Assembly: GCA_028821145.1 (NCBI GenBank)
Contig: JAPPHC010000067.1
Location: 1-45,642 of the forward strand
Reading direction: 5' to 3'
Length of the DNA stretch: 45,642 nt
Origin: Gammaproteobacteria bacterium
GTDB taxonomy: Bacteria > Pseudomonadota > Gammaproteobacteria > Steroidobacterales > Foliamicaceae
The notes beneath the pieces are model-generated. The model saw only the letters and a list, made by a program, of their open reading frames with translations, was not told where the DNA came from and ran no database searches. Shown piece after piece: positions 1-7,684 of the stretch. Within the stretch, counting starts at the first letter, position 1. Each line of letters opens with the position of its first letter. The translations under genes were made by a program, and so were the position numbers.

Positions 1-1
1 C

Positions 2-94
2 CTGGTCCTGGTGATGTTCCGCAGCATGCCGATGATCTCCGCCTGGCAGATCAGCAACTACGCGACCGAAGAACAGCTCGAAGCTGCGTCCTGA
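2..94 (+). CDS. C-terminal end of an unidentified protein (partial)
   Basis: An open frame enters from the left edge and stops at TGA 92-94, giving the last 30 residues of a protein. The visible tail starts hydrophobic (LVLVMFRSMPMISAW) and ends polar and acidic (ATEEQLEAAS), which would suit the last part of a membrane segment or a packed helix. It converges on the ferredoxin gene, whose stop lies eight bases away. The fragment is too short to assign a family. It is called coding because the frame is open to the edge and ends right where the neighbouring gene ends. Confidence 0.5.
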   Translation: MVLVMFRSMPMISAWQISNYATEEQLEAAS

Positions 95-102
95 GGCGGG
101 AG

Positions 103-507
103 TCAGGAAAGGCGGCGGATAAGCGCCTCGATCTCGTCGTCCGTGGGCGCCGTCGCCGTAACCGGCGGCGCGCCGGAAACTCGCGCCTCGGCGCTGTCGC
201 CCATCTCGGCCAGCCGGACCTTGCGTGCCCGAAATCGCCGCTGCGCCGTCTTTCCCAGTCTGCGGAGCTTGTCGCGCCGTATGCCTTCATCCTCATCATC
301 GGCGGGCGCGCCGGGGAAACGCGGTTCTATCGCGATGCAATCGACGGGGCAGGGAGGCAGGCACAAACCGCAGCCCACGCACTCGTCGTGAATGATGGTG
401 TGGGTGAAGTTGCGGCTGCCGATAATGGCGTCCACCGGACAGGCCGGGAGGCAGCGTGCGCAGCCCACGCATAGCGCTTCGTCGATTCGCGCTACCGAGG
501 GCTGCAT
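103..507 (-). CDS. RnfB-like 2[4Fe-4S] ferredoxin
   Basis: This 134-residue protein carries two bacterial-type [4Fe-4S] motifs: C13-x2-C16-x2-C19-x3-CP and C43-x2-C46-x2-C49-x3-CP. It is probably a soluble low-potential electron carrier. The motif region resembles the C-terminal ferredoxin domain of RnfB/RsxB, but the RnfB membrane anchor and its extra N-terminal cluster are absent. The last ~70 residues are basic, then acidic and disordered-looking, with no cysteine. It starts seven bases after the metG stop on the same strand, so the two are probably co-transcribed. An RnfB-like ferredoxin beside metG is a familiar arrangement in gammaproteobacteria. The partner enzyme is unknown. Confidence 0.85.
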   Translation of the reverse strand: MQPSVARIDEALCVGCARCLPACPVDAIIGSRNFTHTIIHDECVGCGLCLPPCPVDCIAIEPRFPGAPADDEDEGIRRDKLRRLGKTAQRRFRARKVRLAEMGDSAEARVSGAPPVTATAPTDDEIEALIRRLS

Positions 508-514
508 GTATGGA

Positions 515-2512
515 TTACCGAACGCGCATGCCCGGTTCCGCGCCTTCGTCGGGAGAAAGCAGGAACACCCGCGACTCTCCCTCGCCGGCGGCCAGCACCA
601 TGCCTTCGGACACGCCGAAACGCATCTTGCGCGGCTTCAGGTTCGCCACCAGCACCACCTTGCGTCCCACCAGGATCGAAGGAGCGTAGGCGCCGGCAAT
701 TCCGGCGAACACGGTCCGGCCCTTGCCGCCATCGTCCAGCGTCAGGCGCAGCAGCCGGTTGGCGCCCGCCACGCGCTCCGCCTTGATGATCTTCGCCACC
801 CGCAGGTCGGTGCGCAGGAAATCGTCGATGTCGATGGGTTCGGAATGCTCGACTTCGGCGGCAGCCTGTCCGCGATTGGTTTCAACCAGCGCCTTGAGCG
901 TCTTGAGCGATATTCGGCCCGCCAGCGGCTTGAATTCGGCAATCGATTCGCCAAGCAGGGGTTCGTCCACCTCGTTCCAGTTCAGTTCGGAGCGCAGAAA
1001 CGCCTCCGCCTTCGAGGAGATTTGCGGAAGAACCGGGGCGATATAGGTCATGAGCACCCGGAACAGGTTGATTCCCTGCGTGACGATCGCCTGCAATTCG
1101 TCCTGCCTTTTCGGATTCTTGGTCAGTTCCCAGGGTTTTTGCTCGTTGATCCAGACGTTGGCGCGGTCGGCCAGGGCCATGATCGCCCGCATGGCCTTGC
1201 CGTAGGAACGGGATTCGTAGTGCTTGCCTATCTGCTCCCTCTGCGCGACGAATTCCTCGTACAGGGCCGGATCGTGCAGGCGCGGTCCGAGACGGTTGCC
1301 GAACCCGCGCTGCACGAAGCTGGCGCAGCGGCTGGCGATGTTCACCAGCTTGCCGACCAGATCGGAATTGATCCGTGCGGCGAAGTCGTCCAGCTGCAGG
1401 TCGATGTCGTCCAGGCCGGAACCCAGTTTCGCCGCGTAGTAATAGCGCAGATACTCGGGATCCAGGCCGGCCGCCAGGTAGTCGGCCGCGGTAATGAAGG
1501 TGCCCCTGGACTTGGACATCTTCATTCCGTCCACGGTAAGAAAACCGTGCACGAACACGCCGCTGGGAGTGCGCATGCCCGCTCCCAGCAGCACCGCCGG
1601 CCAGAACAATGCGTGGAAGTAGAGGATGTCCTTGCCGATGAAGTGATAGAGCTCGGCGTCGCTGTCCGGGCCGAAATAGCGCTGGAACCGGCTGTCGCCG
1701 TCCTCGCCGGGGCCGCAGAGATTGCGGAAGCTGGCCATGTAGCCCACCGGTGCGTCCAGCCAGACGTAGAAGTACTTGCCCGTCTCGCCCGGCACCTCGA
1801 ACCCGAAATACGGCTCGTCGCGCGTGATGTCCCAGTCCTTCAGGCCTTCCTTGAACCACTCGGCCAGCTTGTTGCGGGCGCCGCGGTCCAGGTTGCTGGC
1901 CTGCATCCAGGTCTTCAGCAGCGACTCGAACTCCCCCAGTTTGAAGAACTTGTGCTCCGATTCGCGCGTGACCGGCGGGCGGCCGCTAAGGATCGAACGT
2001 GGGTTGACCAGTTCGGACGGTGCGTAGGTGGCGCCGCAGGCCGTACAACTGTCGCCGTACTGGTCTTCCGCTCCGCACGAAGGGCACTGGCCCCGCACGT
2101 AGCGGTCGGGCAGGAACATGCCGGCCTCCTCGTCATAGGCCTGCTGGATGGTGCGCGCATGAATGTAGCCGCGTTCCACCAGCCGGGCGTAGATCCGTTC
2201 CACAAGTTCCCGGTTCTCCGGTGAGTGCGTAGTGTAGAAATTGTCGAAGCGAATCCCGAAGGCCTCGAAGTCCCGCACATGGGCTGCCCGGCAGGACTCG
2301 GCGTATTCCTCGGGGCTGACTCCTTCTTCGCGCGCCTTCAGCATCGTTGGAGTACCGTGCGCGTCGGTGGCGCAGACAAACGTGCAGTCGGCGCCCGAGT
2401 GCCGCTGGTAGCGCACCCAGATGTCGGTCTGCACCATCTCCAGCAGGTTGCCGAGGTGGATCTGACCGCTGGCGTACGGCAGCGCCGCGGTAACGAGGAT
2501 CTTGCGCGCCAT
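515..2512 (-). CDS. metG: Methionyl-tRNA synthetase
   Basis: The enzyme charges tRNA-Met in the cytoplasm. The 665-residue protein has the class I signature HLGN (19-22, the HIGH motif) and KMSKS (331-335). Four cysteines (143, 146, 156, 159) in two CxxC pairs form the zinc knuckle of the MetG1 type. A C-terminal tRNA-binding/dimerisation domain (about 560-665, with DLRVAKI and a [10 protein letters not shown] strand) matches the long dimeric bacterial form. The length is normal for that form. It lies 18 bases downstream of the M2 peptidase gene and just upstream of the ferredoxin gene, all leftward. Confidence 0.98.
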   Translation of the reverse strand: MARKILVTAALPYASGQIHLGNLLEMVQTDIWVRYQRHSGADCTFVCATDAHGTPTMLKAREEGVSPEEYAESCRAAHVRDFEAFGIRFDNFYTTHSPENRELVERIYARLVERGYIHARTIQQAYDEEAGMFLPDRYVRGQCPSCGAEDQYGDSCTACGATYAPSELVNPRSILSGRPPVTRESEHKFFKLGEFESLLKTWMQASNLDRGARNKLAEWFKEGLKDWDITRDEPYFGFEVPGETGKYFYVWLDAPVGYMASFRNLCGPGEDGDSRFQRYFGPDSDAELYHFIGKDILYFHALFWPAVLLGAGMRTPSGVFVHGFLTVDGMKMSKSRGTFITAADYLAAGLDPEYLRYYYAAKLGSGLDDIDLQLDDFAARINSDLVGKLVNIASRCASFVQRGFGNRLGPRLHDPALYEEFVAQREQIGKHYESRSYGKAMRAIMALADRANVWINEQKPWELTKNPKRQDELQAIVTQGINLFRVLMTYIAPVLPQISSKAEAFLRSELNWNEVDEPLLGESIAEFKPLAGRISLKTLKALVETNRGQAAAEVEHSEPIDIDDFLRTDLRVAKIIKAERVAGANRLLRLTLDDGGKGRTVFAGIAGAYAPSILVGRKVVLVANLKPRKMRFGVSEGMVLAAGEGESRVFLLSPDEGAEPGMRVR

Positions 2513-2530
2513 GACGCGAATTATCCCGGA

Positions 2531-4327
2531 TTACCAGCCGCAGGAAAGTCCCCGGTTCTCGGTCTCAAGCCAGTCCATGAGCGGCTGAAAGTAGGCGATG
2601 ATCGCCGAGGCGTCCATTTCGCGCTGGCCGGTCACTTCCTCCAGCGAGTCCTGCCACGGCCGGCTGGAGCCGGACTCGAGCATCTTCCACATCAGCTCGC
2701 CGGCTTCCTTGTTGCCGTAGATCGAACATTCGTGCAGCGGTCCCTCGAATCCCGCCGCGTCGCACAGCGCCCGCTGGAACTGGAATTGCAGCACGAAGGC
2801 CAGGAAATAGCGGGTGTAGGGCGTATTGCCGGGAATGTGGTACTTGGCGCCCGGATCGAAATCGGCCTCGCTCCGGTCCACCGGCGGCCTGATTCCCTGG
2901 TAACGGGTGCGCAGGTCCCACCAGGCCGCGTTGTAGTCTTCCGGCGCGATTTCTCCGGAGAACACGCCCCAGCGCCACTGGTCCATCAGCTTGCCGAAGG
3001 GCAGGAAGGCGATCTTGTCCAGCGCCAGCTTCATCTGCGAGTTGATCAAGGCCTCGGGACTGTCCTCTACCTCCTCGACCAGGCCCAGGTTCTTCAGAAA
3101 GTCGCCGGTCATCGACAGCGTGACCGTATCGCCCACCGCCTCGTGAAACCCGTCGTGGGCCCCGGACTGGAAGATGATCGGCTGATCCTTGTAGGCGAGG
3201 AAGTAGTAGATATGGCCGAGTTCGTGATAGATCGTGAAAAGGTGATCCTGGGTGGGCTCGATGCACATCTTGATCCGCACGTCGTCCCTGGCGTCGATGC
3301 TCCAGGCGCTGGCGTGGCAGACGACTTCGCGGTCCCGCGGTTTCACCAGCAGCGAACGCTGCCAGAAACTCTCCGGCAGCGTGGGCATGCCCAGAGAGAC
3401 GAAGAAGTCCTCCGCCAGTTCGGTCATGTAGACGGCGCTGTAGTCCTGGTCCTGCATGGCCTGCGTCACGTTCAGTTCCGCTACGCCGGCGTAGGGCTCC
3501 GCCAGGTCGTAGATCTCGCCCCAGGTCTGCGACCACATGTTGCCCAGCAGGTGCGCCGGAATCGGCTCGCCCACGGGCACGATTTCCTCGCCATAGGCCT
3601 GCCGGAGCTTGTCGGCGGTGTAACAGTGCAACTCTTCGTAAAGCGGCGAAACCTGGCTCCACAACCGCTCCACTTCGTCGCCGAAGTTGGCCACCGGCAT
3701 GTCGTAGCCGGACCGCCACAACTCGCCCATGTCGTTGAATCCCAGCTCTTTCGCGCCTTCGTTGCCCAACTCCACGAAACGCCGGTAGTCGGCCCGGATC
3801 GGTGGAGAAATCGTGCGCCAGCCGCGCCATGCTTCCAGCAGTTCGTCGTAGTCCCGGCTCTGTGCCATGACCACGCTGAGCTCTTCCAGGTCGCGGCAGC
3901 TCTCCGGGCCGTCGGGACAATACTTTCCGCTGCCGTAAGCGCCTTCCATGCGCGTCATGATTTCCGACAGTTCCCGACGCTTGGCGTCATCGTCCGGCGC
4001 CGGCAGCGTCGTTCCCCACTTGATCGCGTTGATCGCGCGCTGGGTCCGCTCGGCCAGTTCGACTCCGTCGTAGCGCTTGGCGCCCTCGACCGCGGTACTC
4101 TGGTACTTGAGCCCCCGTTCCTGCGCCCTGGCGGCGAGCAGCGCCGTGTCCGGCGTGATGTAGGTCTGGTAGGCCCAGGCCGCCGCGGCCCCTTCCCGGC
4201 GCAATTCCAGGTATTGCTCGCTGGTTTCCTTCACGAACTCTTCGGCGCTTTGCAGCGGCGTATCTTCGGTAGACGCGCTGACGGGCACGGTCAGGGCCAG
4301 CGCCGTAACAATGATTCGGGTATTCAC
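2531..4327 (-). CDS. M2-family peptidyl-dipeptidase (ACE-like)
   Basis: This is a zinc metallopeptidase of the angiotensin-converting enzyme family, which removes C-terminal dipeptides from oligopeptides. The protein (598 residues) has the gluzincin motif HELGH (368-372) and the third zinc ligand Glu in GFHEAVGD (about 396). The start is taken as GTG at 4327: it is followed by a signal peptide (NTRIIVTALALTVPVSAS) and preceded by a GGAGG ten bases upstream. That points to a periplasmic enzyme. An earlier ATG at 4357 would place charged residues before the signal and lacks this site. The GTG overlaps the stop of the POT transporter gene (GTGA), so the two are translationally coupled. Together they could cut peptides in the periplasm and import the released dipeptides. 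Confidence 0.93.
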   Translation of the reverse strand: MNTRIIVTALALTVPVSASTEDTPLQSAEEFVKETSEQYLELRREGAAAAWAYQTYITPDTALLAARAQERGLKYQSTAVEGAKRYDGVELAERTQRAINAIKWGTTLPAPDDDAKRRELSEIMTRMEGAYGSGKYCPDGPESCRDLEELSVVMAQSRDYDELLEAWRGWRTISPPIRADYRRFVELGNEGAKELGFNDMGELWRSGYDMPVANFGDEVERLWSQVSPLYEELHCYTADKLRQAYGEEIVPVGEPIPAHLLGNMWSQTWGEIYDLAEPYAGVAELNVTQAMQDQDYSAVYMTELAEDFFVSLGMPTLPESFWQRSLLVKPRDREVVCHASAWSIDARDDVRIKMCIEPTQDHLFTIYHELGHIYYFLAYKDQPIIFQSGAHDGFHEAVGDTVTLSMTGDFLKNLGLVEEVEDSPEALINSQMKLALDKIAFLPFGKLMDQWRWGVFSGEIAPEDYNAAWWDLRTRYQGIRPPVDRSEADFDPGAKYHIPGNTPYTRYFLAFVLQFQFQRALCDAAGFEGPLHECSIYGNKEAGELMWKMLESGSSRPWQDSLEEVTGQREMDASAIIAYFQPLMDWLETENRGLSCGW

Positions 4328-5796
4328 TTTTCTTGTTCCTCCGCAGGTGTCATGCACTTCTTCAGTGGCTTCAGGAAAACGGCGAGGATCAGGCCGCTGC
4401 CCACGGTCGTAAGCACGATCTGCCAGTACAGTCCGGGCATATCGCTGAGCGCGTTCGGATCGAACTCGCCCGCGATCAGGCCGGCTATCAGGCTGCCCAG
4501 CGAGGCGCCCAGGAACCAGATGCCCATCATCTGGCCCACGAATTTCTTCGGCGCCAGCCGCGTGACGGCGGACAGGCCCACCGGGCTAAGGCACAGCTCG
4601 CCGGTGGTGTGCAGCAGGTAGGTGAAGAACAGCCAGGTGGGGAGCACGGGGTTGCCTTCGGCCACCAGCGTGGCGGCGCCGATCATCACGAGGAAGCCCA
4701 GCCCCAGCTGAATCAGCCCGAACGCGAACTTCAGCGGCGTGGAGGGGTCGAGATTGCGTCGCGCCAGGGCCGTCCACAGCATCGCGAACAGGGGACCCAG
4801 GACGATGATGAAGAACGGATTGAGCGACTGGAACCACTCGGCCGGGAAGCTGAACGATCCGAACTCGCGGATCGTGTAGCGCTCGGCGAACAGGTTGAGC
4901 GACGAGCCGGACTGCTCGAAGCCGGCCCAGAACATGGCGGCGCCGAAGAACAGCACGATGATGCCGATGACGCGCAGGCGCTCGTCGCGCGTAAGTCCCC
5001 CGAAGAACAGCAGGAAAAGGAAGTAGATCGCCGCCACGGCCACGATCACGACGGCGCTCGCTTCCGCAATCGCGCGCGCGTTCAGTTCGATCGCACCGCC
5101 CAGCGCGCCGGCATACACGGCGGCGAGCGCCACGAGAACGGCCGCCACGCCCAGCCAGACCTTCCTTCGATAGGCAGCAGAGGCCGCGGATTCGGGACGG
5201 GCGCCGGCCTCGCCCAGGTACTTGCGGGTGTAGTAGAACTGCACCAGGCCGAACAGCATGCCCACCCCCGCGGCGGCGAAGCCGTAGTGCCAGTTGTAGT
5301 CGGCAAGCCAGCCGCAAACCAGCGGTCCGATGAACGCGCCGACGTTGATGCCCAGGTAATAGAGCGTGAAACCGCCGTCGCGTCGTGGGTCGGTCGGCGA
5401 GTAGAGTTGCCCGACAAGGGCGCTGATGTTGGGCTTGAGCAAACCGGTGCCCAGTACCACCAGGATCAACCCCATGTAGAAGGTGGCGACGCTCGGCACG
5501 GCGAGCACGAAATGCCCGCTCATGATGACGATGCCGCCCACCCAGACCGCGCGCTGCCCGCCCAGCAGGCGGTCCGCCATCCAGCCACCGGGCAGCGCCA
5601 CCAGGTACACCGCTGCCGTATAGACGCCGTAAATGGCCGTTGCGATTTCGTCGGTCAGGCCCATGCCGCCCCGCTGCACCTGGTCGACCATGAACAGCAC
5701 AAGCAGCGCGCGCATGCCGTAGTAGCTCATGCGCTCCCACATTTCCGTGAAGAACAGGGTGACCAGGCCCCGCGGATGCTGGAAGAAATTAAGCAT
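4324..5796 (-). CDS. POT/PTR2-family proton-dependent di-/tripeptide transporter
   Basis: This inner-membrane symporter of the proton-dependent oligopeptide transporter family takes up di- and tripeptides. The N-terminus shows the family's ExxER proton-coupling motif as EMWER in FFTEMWERMSYYGMRALL. The rest is a series of about 12-14 hydrophobic segments, including the signature-like region ALVGQLYSPTDPRRD. The length of 490 residues is typical. The start is ATG 5796 (MLNFFQHPRG); the 16 extra in-frame residues upstream are not hydrophobic or conserved-looking. A -10-like TATAAT lies only six bases before this ATG. The last codons overlap the start of the M2 peptidase. Confidence 0.92.
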   Translation of the reverse strand: MLNFFQHPRGLVTLFFTEMWERMSYYGMRALLVLFMVDQVQRGGMGLTDEIATAIYGVYTAAVYLVALPGGWMADRLLGGQRAVWVGGIVIMSGHFVLAVPSVATFYMGLILVVLGTGLLKPNISALVGQLYSPTDPRRDGGFTLYYLGINVGAFIGPLVCGWLADYNWHYGFAAAGVGMLFGLVQFYYTRKYLGEAGARPESAASAAYRRKVWLGVAAVLVALAAVYAGALGGAIELNARAIAEASAVVIVAVAAIYFLFLLFFGGLTRDERLRVIGIIVLFFGAAMFWAGFEQSGSSLNLFAERYTIREFGSFSFPAEWFQSLNPFFIIVLGPLFAMLWTALARRNLDPSTPLKFAFGLIQLGLGFLVMIGAATLVAEGNPVLPTWLFFTYLLHTTGELCLSPVGLSAVTRLAPKKFVGQMMGIWFLGASLGSLIAGLIAGEFDPNALSDMPGLYWQIVLTTVGSGLILAVFLKPLKKCMTPAEEQEK

Positions 5797-5802
5797 CGGC
5801 GC

Positions 5803-5808
5803 ATTATA
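5803..5808 (-). promoter_or_regulatory. -10-like TATAAT for the peptide transporter, possible leaderless start
   Basis: On the minus strand a perfect TATAAT is followed by six bases (GCGCCG) and then the ATG of the POT gene. Transcription starting at the usual distance would begin at or next to that ATG, and there is no Shine-Dalgarno sequence. No good -35 hexamer is seen at 16-18 bases, so the promoter assignment is tentative. Confidence 0.4.
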
Positions 5809-5854
5809 GTCAGCGCATTCCCGGGCCTGCCGGCGCGCTATCATTCCCGCCGCC

Positions 5855-6412
5855 GTGCAGGTTTTTCTGGATTTTTTCTTTCTCGTGCCGTTTCTGGCGG
5901 CCTATCTCGTGTGGGGGCTGATCCCGGCCGTCTGGGTGCTCATGGGCGCGGTGATCGTGCAGGTTGCCGCGCAGTGGCTGCTTGGCGGGCGCTACAAGCC
6001 CAAGCCCATCACGCTGGCCTCCGCGGGACTGGTGCTGGTGTTCGGCACGCTGACCGTGGTGCTGAAGGACCCCGTGTTCATCAAGTGGAAGCCGACCGTC
6101 CTGTACTGGGCGATGAGCCTGGCCCTTGTGGGCGCGCGCCTGTGGAAGCGCAAGGGCGTGATCCATGCCATCCTGAAATCGCAGGCGGAAGGCTTTTCCG
6201 CCCTGCCGGCGCGAACGGCGTCGGCGCTGGACTGGGCATGGCTGATGTTCCTGGCGCTGATGGGCGTGCTCAACCTCTGGGTGGCCTATACGTTCAGCGA
6301 ATCCACCTGGGTCTACTTCAAGCTGTTCGGCCTGACCGCCCTGACCCTCGTGTTCGGCCTGCTGCAGGGCTTCTGGGTGGTGCGCTCACTGAAGACGGTC
6401 GAAGGCGAATGA
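5855..6412 (+). CDS. yciB: YciB/IspZ septation-related inner membrane protein
   Basis: The 185-residue protein is almost entirely hydrophobic with about five membrane segments. It matches the YciB (intracellular septation protein A) family across its length, including the loops GGRYKPKPITLAS and DPVFIKWKPTVLYW. In enterobacteria YciB is linked to cell-envelope synthesis and septation. The start is GTG 5855; it has no ribosome binding site, and a TATCAT hexamer at 5839-5844 is only ten bases away. The stop overlaps the next start (ATGA), coupling it to the BolA-like gene. Confidence 0.93.
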   Translation: MQVFLDFFFLVPFLAAYLVWGLIPAVWVLMGAVIVQVAAQWLLGGRYKPKPITLASAGLVLVFGTLTVVLKDPVFIKWKPTVLYWAMSLALVGARLWKRKGVIHAILKSQAEGFSALPARTASALDWAWLMFLALMGVLNLWVAYTFSESTWVYFKLFGLTALTLVFGLLQGFWVVRSLKTVEGE

Positions 6413-6684
6413 GCGCTGATCGCCCGTCTCTCATTCGCGCCCGGCTGCTCAAGGCCCTCGCGCCCTGCGAAGTCGAAGTCCAGGACGACTCACACCTGCA
6501 CGCCGGCCACGTGGGCGCCCGCGACGGCGGCGGCCATTACTCGGTCCGCATCGTGGCCGAGCAGTTCGACGGCCTCGCCCCGCTCGCGCGCCACCGCCTC
6601 GTTTACGCGGCCCTGGACGAAATGATGCAGGGTCCCATCCACGCCCTCGCCATCACCGCGCTAACGCCCGACGAAGCAACGTAA
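6409..6684 (+). CDS. BolA-family protein
   Basis: This 91-residue protein begins at an ATG that overlaps the yciB stop (ATGA). It has the BolA/IbaG fold pattern: VEVQDDSHLHAGH, then GGHYSVRIVAEQFDGL, then a helix HRLVYAALDEMM and the closing IHALAITALTP. BolA proteins pair with monothiol glutaredoxins in [2Fe-2S] handling or act as morphology regulators. The conserved C-terminal His of the family is present in PIHAL. The upstream part of its open frame is antisense to the transporter and is not coding. An inverted repeat follows the gene. Confidence 0.9.
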   Translation: MSADRPSLIRARLLKALAPCEVEVQDDSHLHAGHVGARDGGGHYSVRIVAEQFDGLAPLARHRLVYAALDEMMQGPIHALAITALTPDEAT

Positions 6685-6697
6685 GGCACCCACTAAA

Positions 6698-6767
6698 GCG
6701 CGGTCTCGCCCCATTCCCGGCAGGAGCGTCGCGAAGTGGCTCCAGAGGGAATGGGGCGAGATCGCGC
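6698..6767. repeat. Long inverted repeat (21-bp arms) between convergent genes
   Basis: Arm 6698-6718 (gcgcggtctcgccccattcc plus c) pairs with 6747-6767 over 21 positions, the only imperfection being a G-U wobble. The 28-base loop holds a second small hairpin, ggagc (6723-6727) with gctcc (6739-6743). The structure fills the gap between bolA and the alpha/beta hydrolase, which converge. It could work as a bidirectional terminator or mRNA 3' stabiliser, or be a dispersed palindromic repeat. There is no T-tract on either side. Confidence 0.8.
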
Positions 6768-6777
6768 GAGGGACTCT

Positions 6778-7593
6778 TCAGCCGCTCCGAAGAAAGTCCA
6801 GAATAACGTCCAGGTACACGCCCGCCTTTTCCGGATAGTGATGCGGATGCCCACCGGCAAATGTGTGTCCGACCGAGCCATCAACCAGCTCCAGGACCTT
6901 CTCATGGCAATTGTTCAGAGGGTCCGTCTCGGCCGTGAGCGCCAGCGTGGGTACGCGGACCTTCGCCAGCGCGTCCCCCATCTCATATTCCCGCAGCGCT
7001 TTCGTCGCGTCGTCCATCTGCTGCGCCACCATGCTGTCGATGACGGCATTACGGAGCAGGGCCGCGCCTTCGTCGTCCAGTTCGAATTTCGAGTCCCACA
7101 TGCGCTGCAACCACAGCGACCGCTCCCAGACCCAGGCGATATGAGCGCCGTCCTCCGACCATTCCGGCGCCGGCTGCCGGGACACGCTGAGCACCTCGTC
7201 GCGAAAGGCGCGGTCCCAGACCGGGCAGCCGTCGAGCACCAGGTGCGTTACGCGCTCGGGATGACGCAGCGACAGCTCGACCGCGAATTCGGAAGAAACA
7301 TGGCCGCCCACGACGGCCGCGGACTCGAGCCCCAGCCCGTCCATTACCGCGGCGATGTTGTCGGCATAGTCCTTCACCAACCATGGAGCGGGGCGTGGGT
7401 CCGACTGGCCGTAGCCCATGTTGTCCGGTGCGTAGCCGGCGTATCCCGATTCGCCGAGCTTTTCGAGCACGGCCACGTATTGGCGGCTAGACGCCGGGGT
7501 CCAGTGCAGCAGCAGGATCGGAGAACCGGCGCCGGCGGTCCGGACGTGAACGAAGCCTGACGGAGTTTCGACGAGCGTGCGGCGGATGTTCAT
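6778..7593 (-). CDS. Alpha/beta-hydrolase-fold protein with His in the nucleophile position
   Basis: The 271-residue protein has the alpha/beta hydrolase layout: oxyanion-strand region LLLHWTPASSRQY (28-40), DNMGYGQSDP (58-66), the nucleophile-elbow segment VVGGHVSSEFAVEL (94-107), and an acid/His C-terminus (TAETDPLNN, GGHPHHYPEK). The elbow normally reads G-x-S-x-G. Here it reads G96-G97-H98-V99-S100, so His replaces the catalytic serine. A subgroup of this fold with an HxxPxSSxxY oxyanion region and GxHxG elbow exists. It is the last gene of the leftward uptake and dioxygenase cluster. Substrate and even hydrolase activity are unknown. Confidence 0.82.
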   Translation of the reverse strand: MNIRRTLVETPSGFVHVRTAGAGSPILLLHWTPASSRQYVAVLEKLGESGYAGYAPDNMGYGQSDPRPAPWLVKDYADNIAAVMDGLGLESAAVVGGHVSSEFAVELSLRHPERVTHLVLDGCPVWDRAFRDEVLSVSRQPAPEWSEDGAHIAWVWERSLWLQRMWDSKFELDDEGAALLRNAVIDSMVAQQMDDATKALREYEMGDALAKVRVPTLALTAETDPLNNCHEKVLELVDGSVGHTFAGGHPHHYPEKAGVYLDVILDFLRSG

Positions 7594-7622
7594 GCCGGGC
7601 GATTCTGCCGCAACGTTGCCGT

Positions 7623-7641
7623 AGAGGGCGGGACGCCCTCT
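7623..7641. terminator. GC-rich hairpin downstream of the PhyH gene
   Basis: The sequence agagggcg-gga-cgccctct forms an 8-bp stem with a 3-base loop in the 91-base gap between the PhyH-type gene and the alpha/beta hydrolase gene, both leftward. It may weaken read-through into the hydrolase gene. No T-run follows, so it may instead be an mRNA-processing or stability hairpin. Confidence 0.45.
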
Positions 7642-7684
7642 CTCCCAGGATTCGTCCGGCGGGGGAGCAGGGCTGCCCGCAGAC

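Noticed and set aside
392-2224. 610-codon open frame on the plus strand opposite metG
   Set aside because: It is a high-G+C shadow of metG; the translation is rich in His, Gln, Arg and Val runs without any domain, while the opposite strand has full synthetase motifs.
2225-4621. 798-codon open frame on the plus strand opposite the M2 peptidase
   Set aside because: It is antisense to a well-supported peptidase and reads across the peptidase/transporter boundary with no recognisable motif.
4333-6408. Long upstream part of the frame that ends with the BolA-like protein
   Set aside because: Only the last 91 codons are coding; the earlier part is antisense to the POT transporter and overlaps yciB in another frame.
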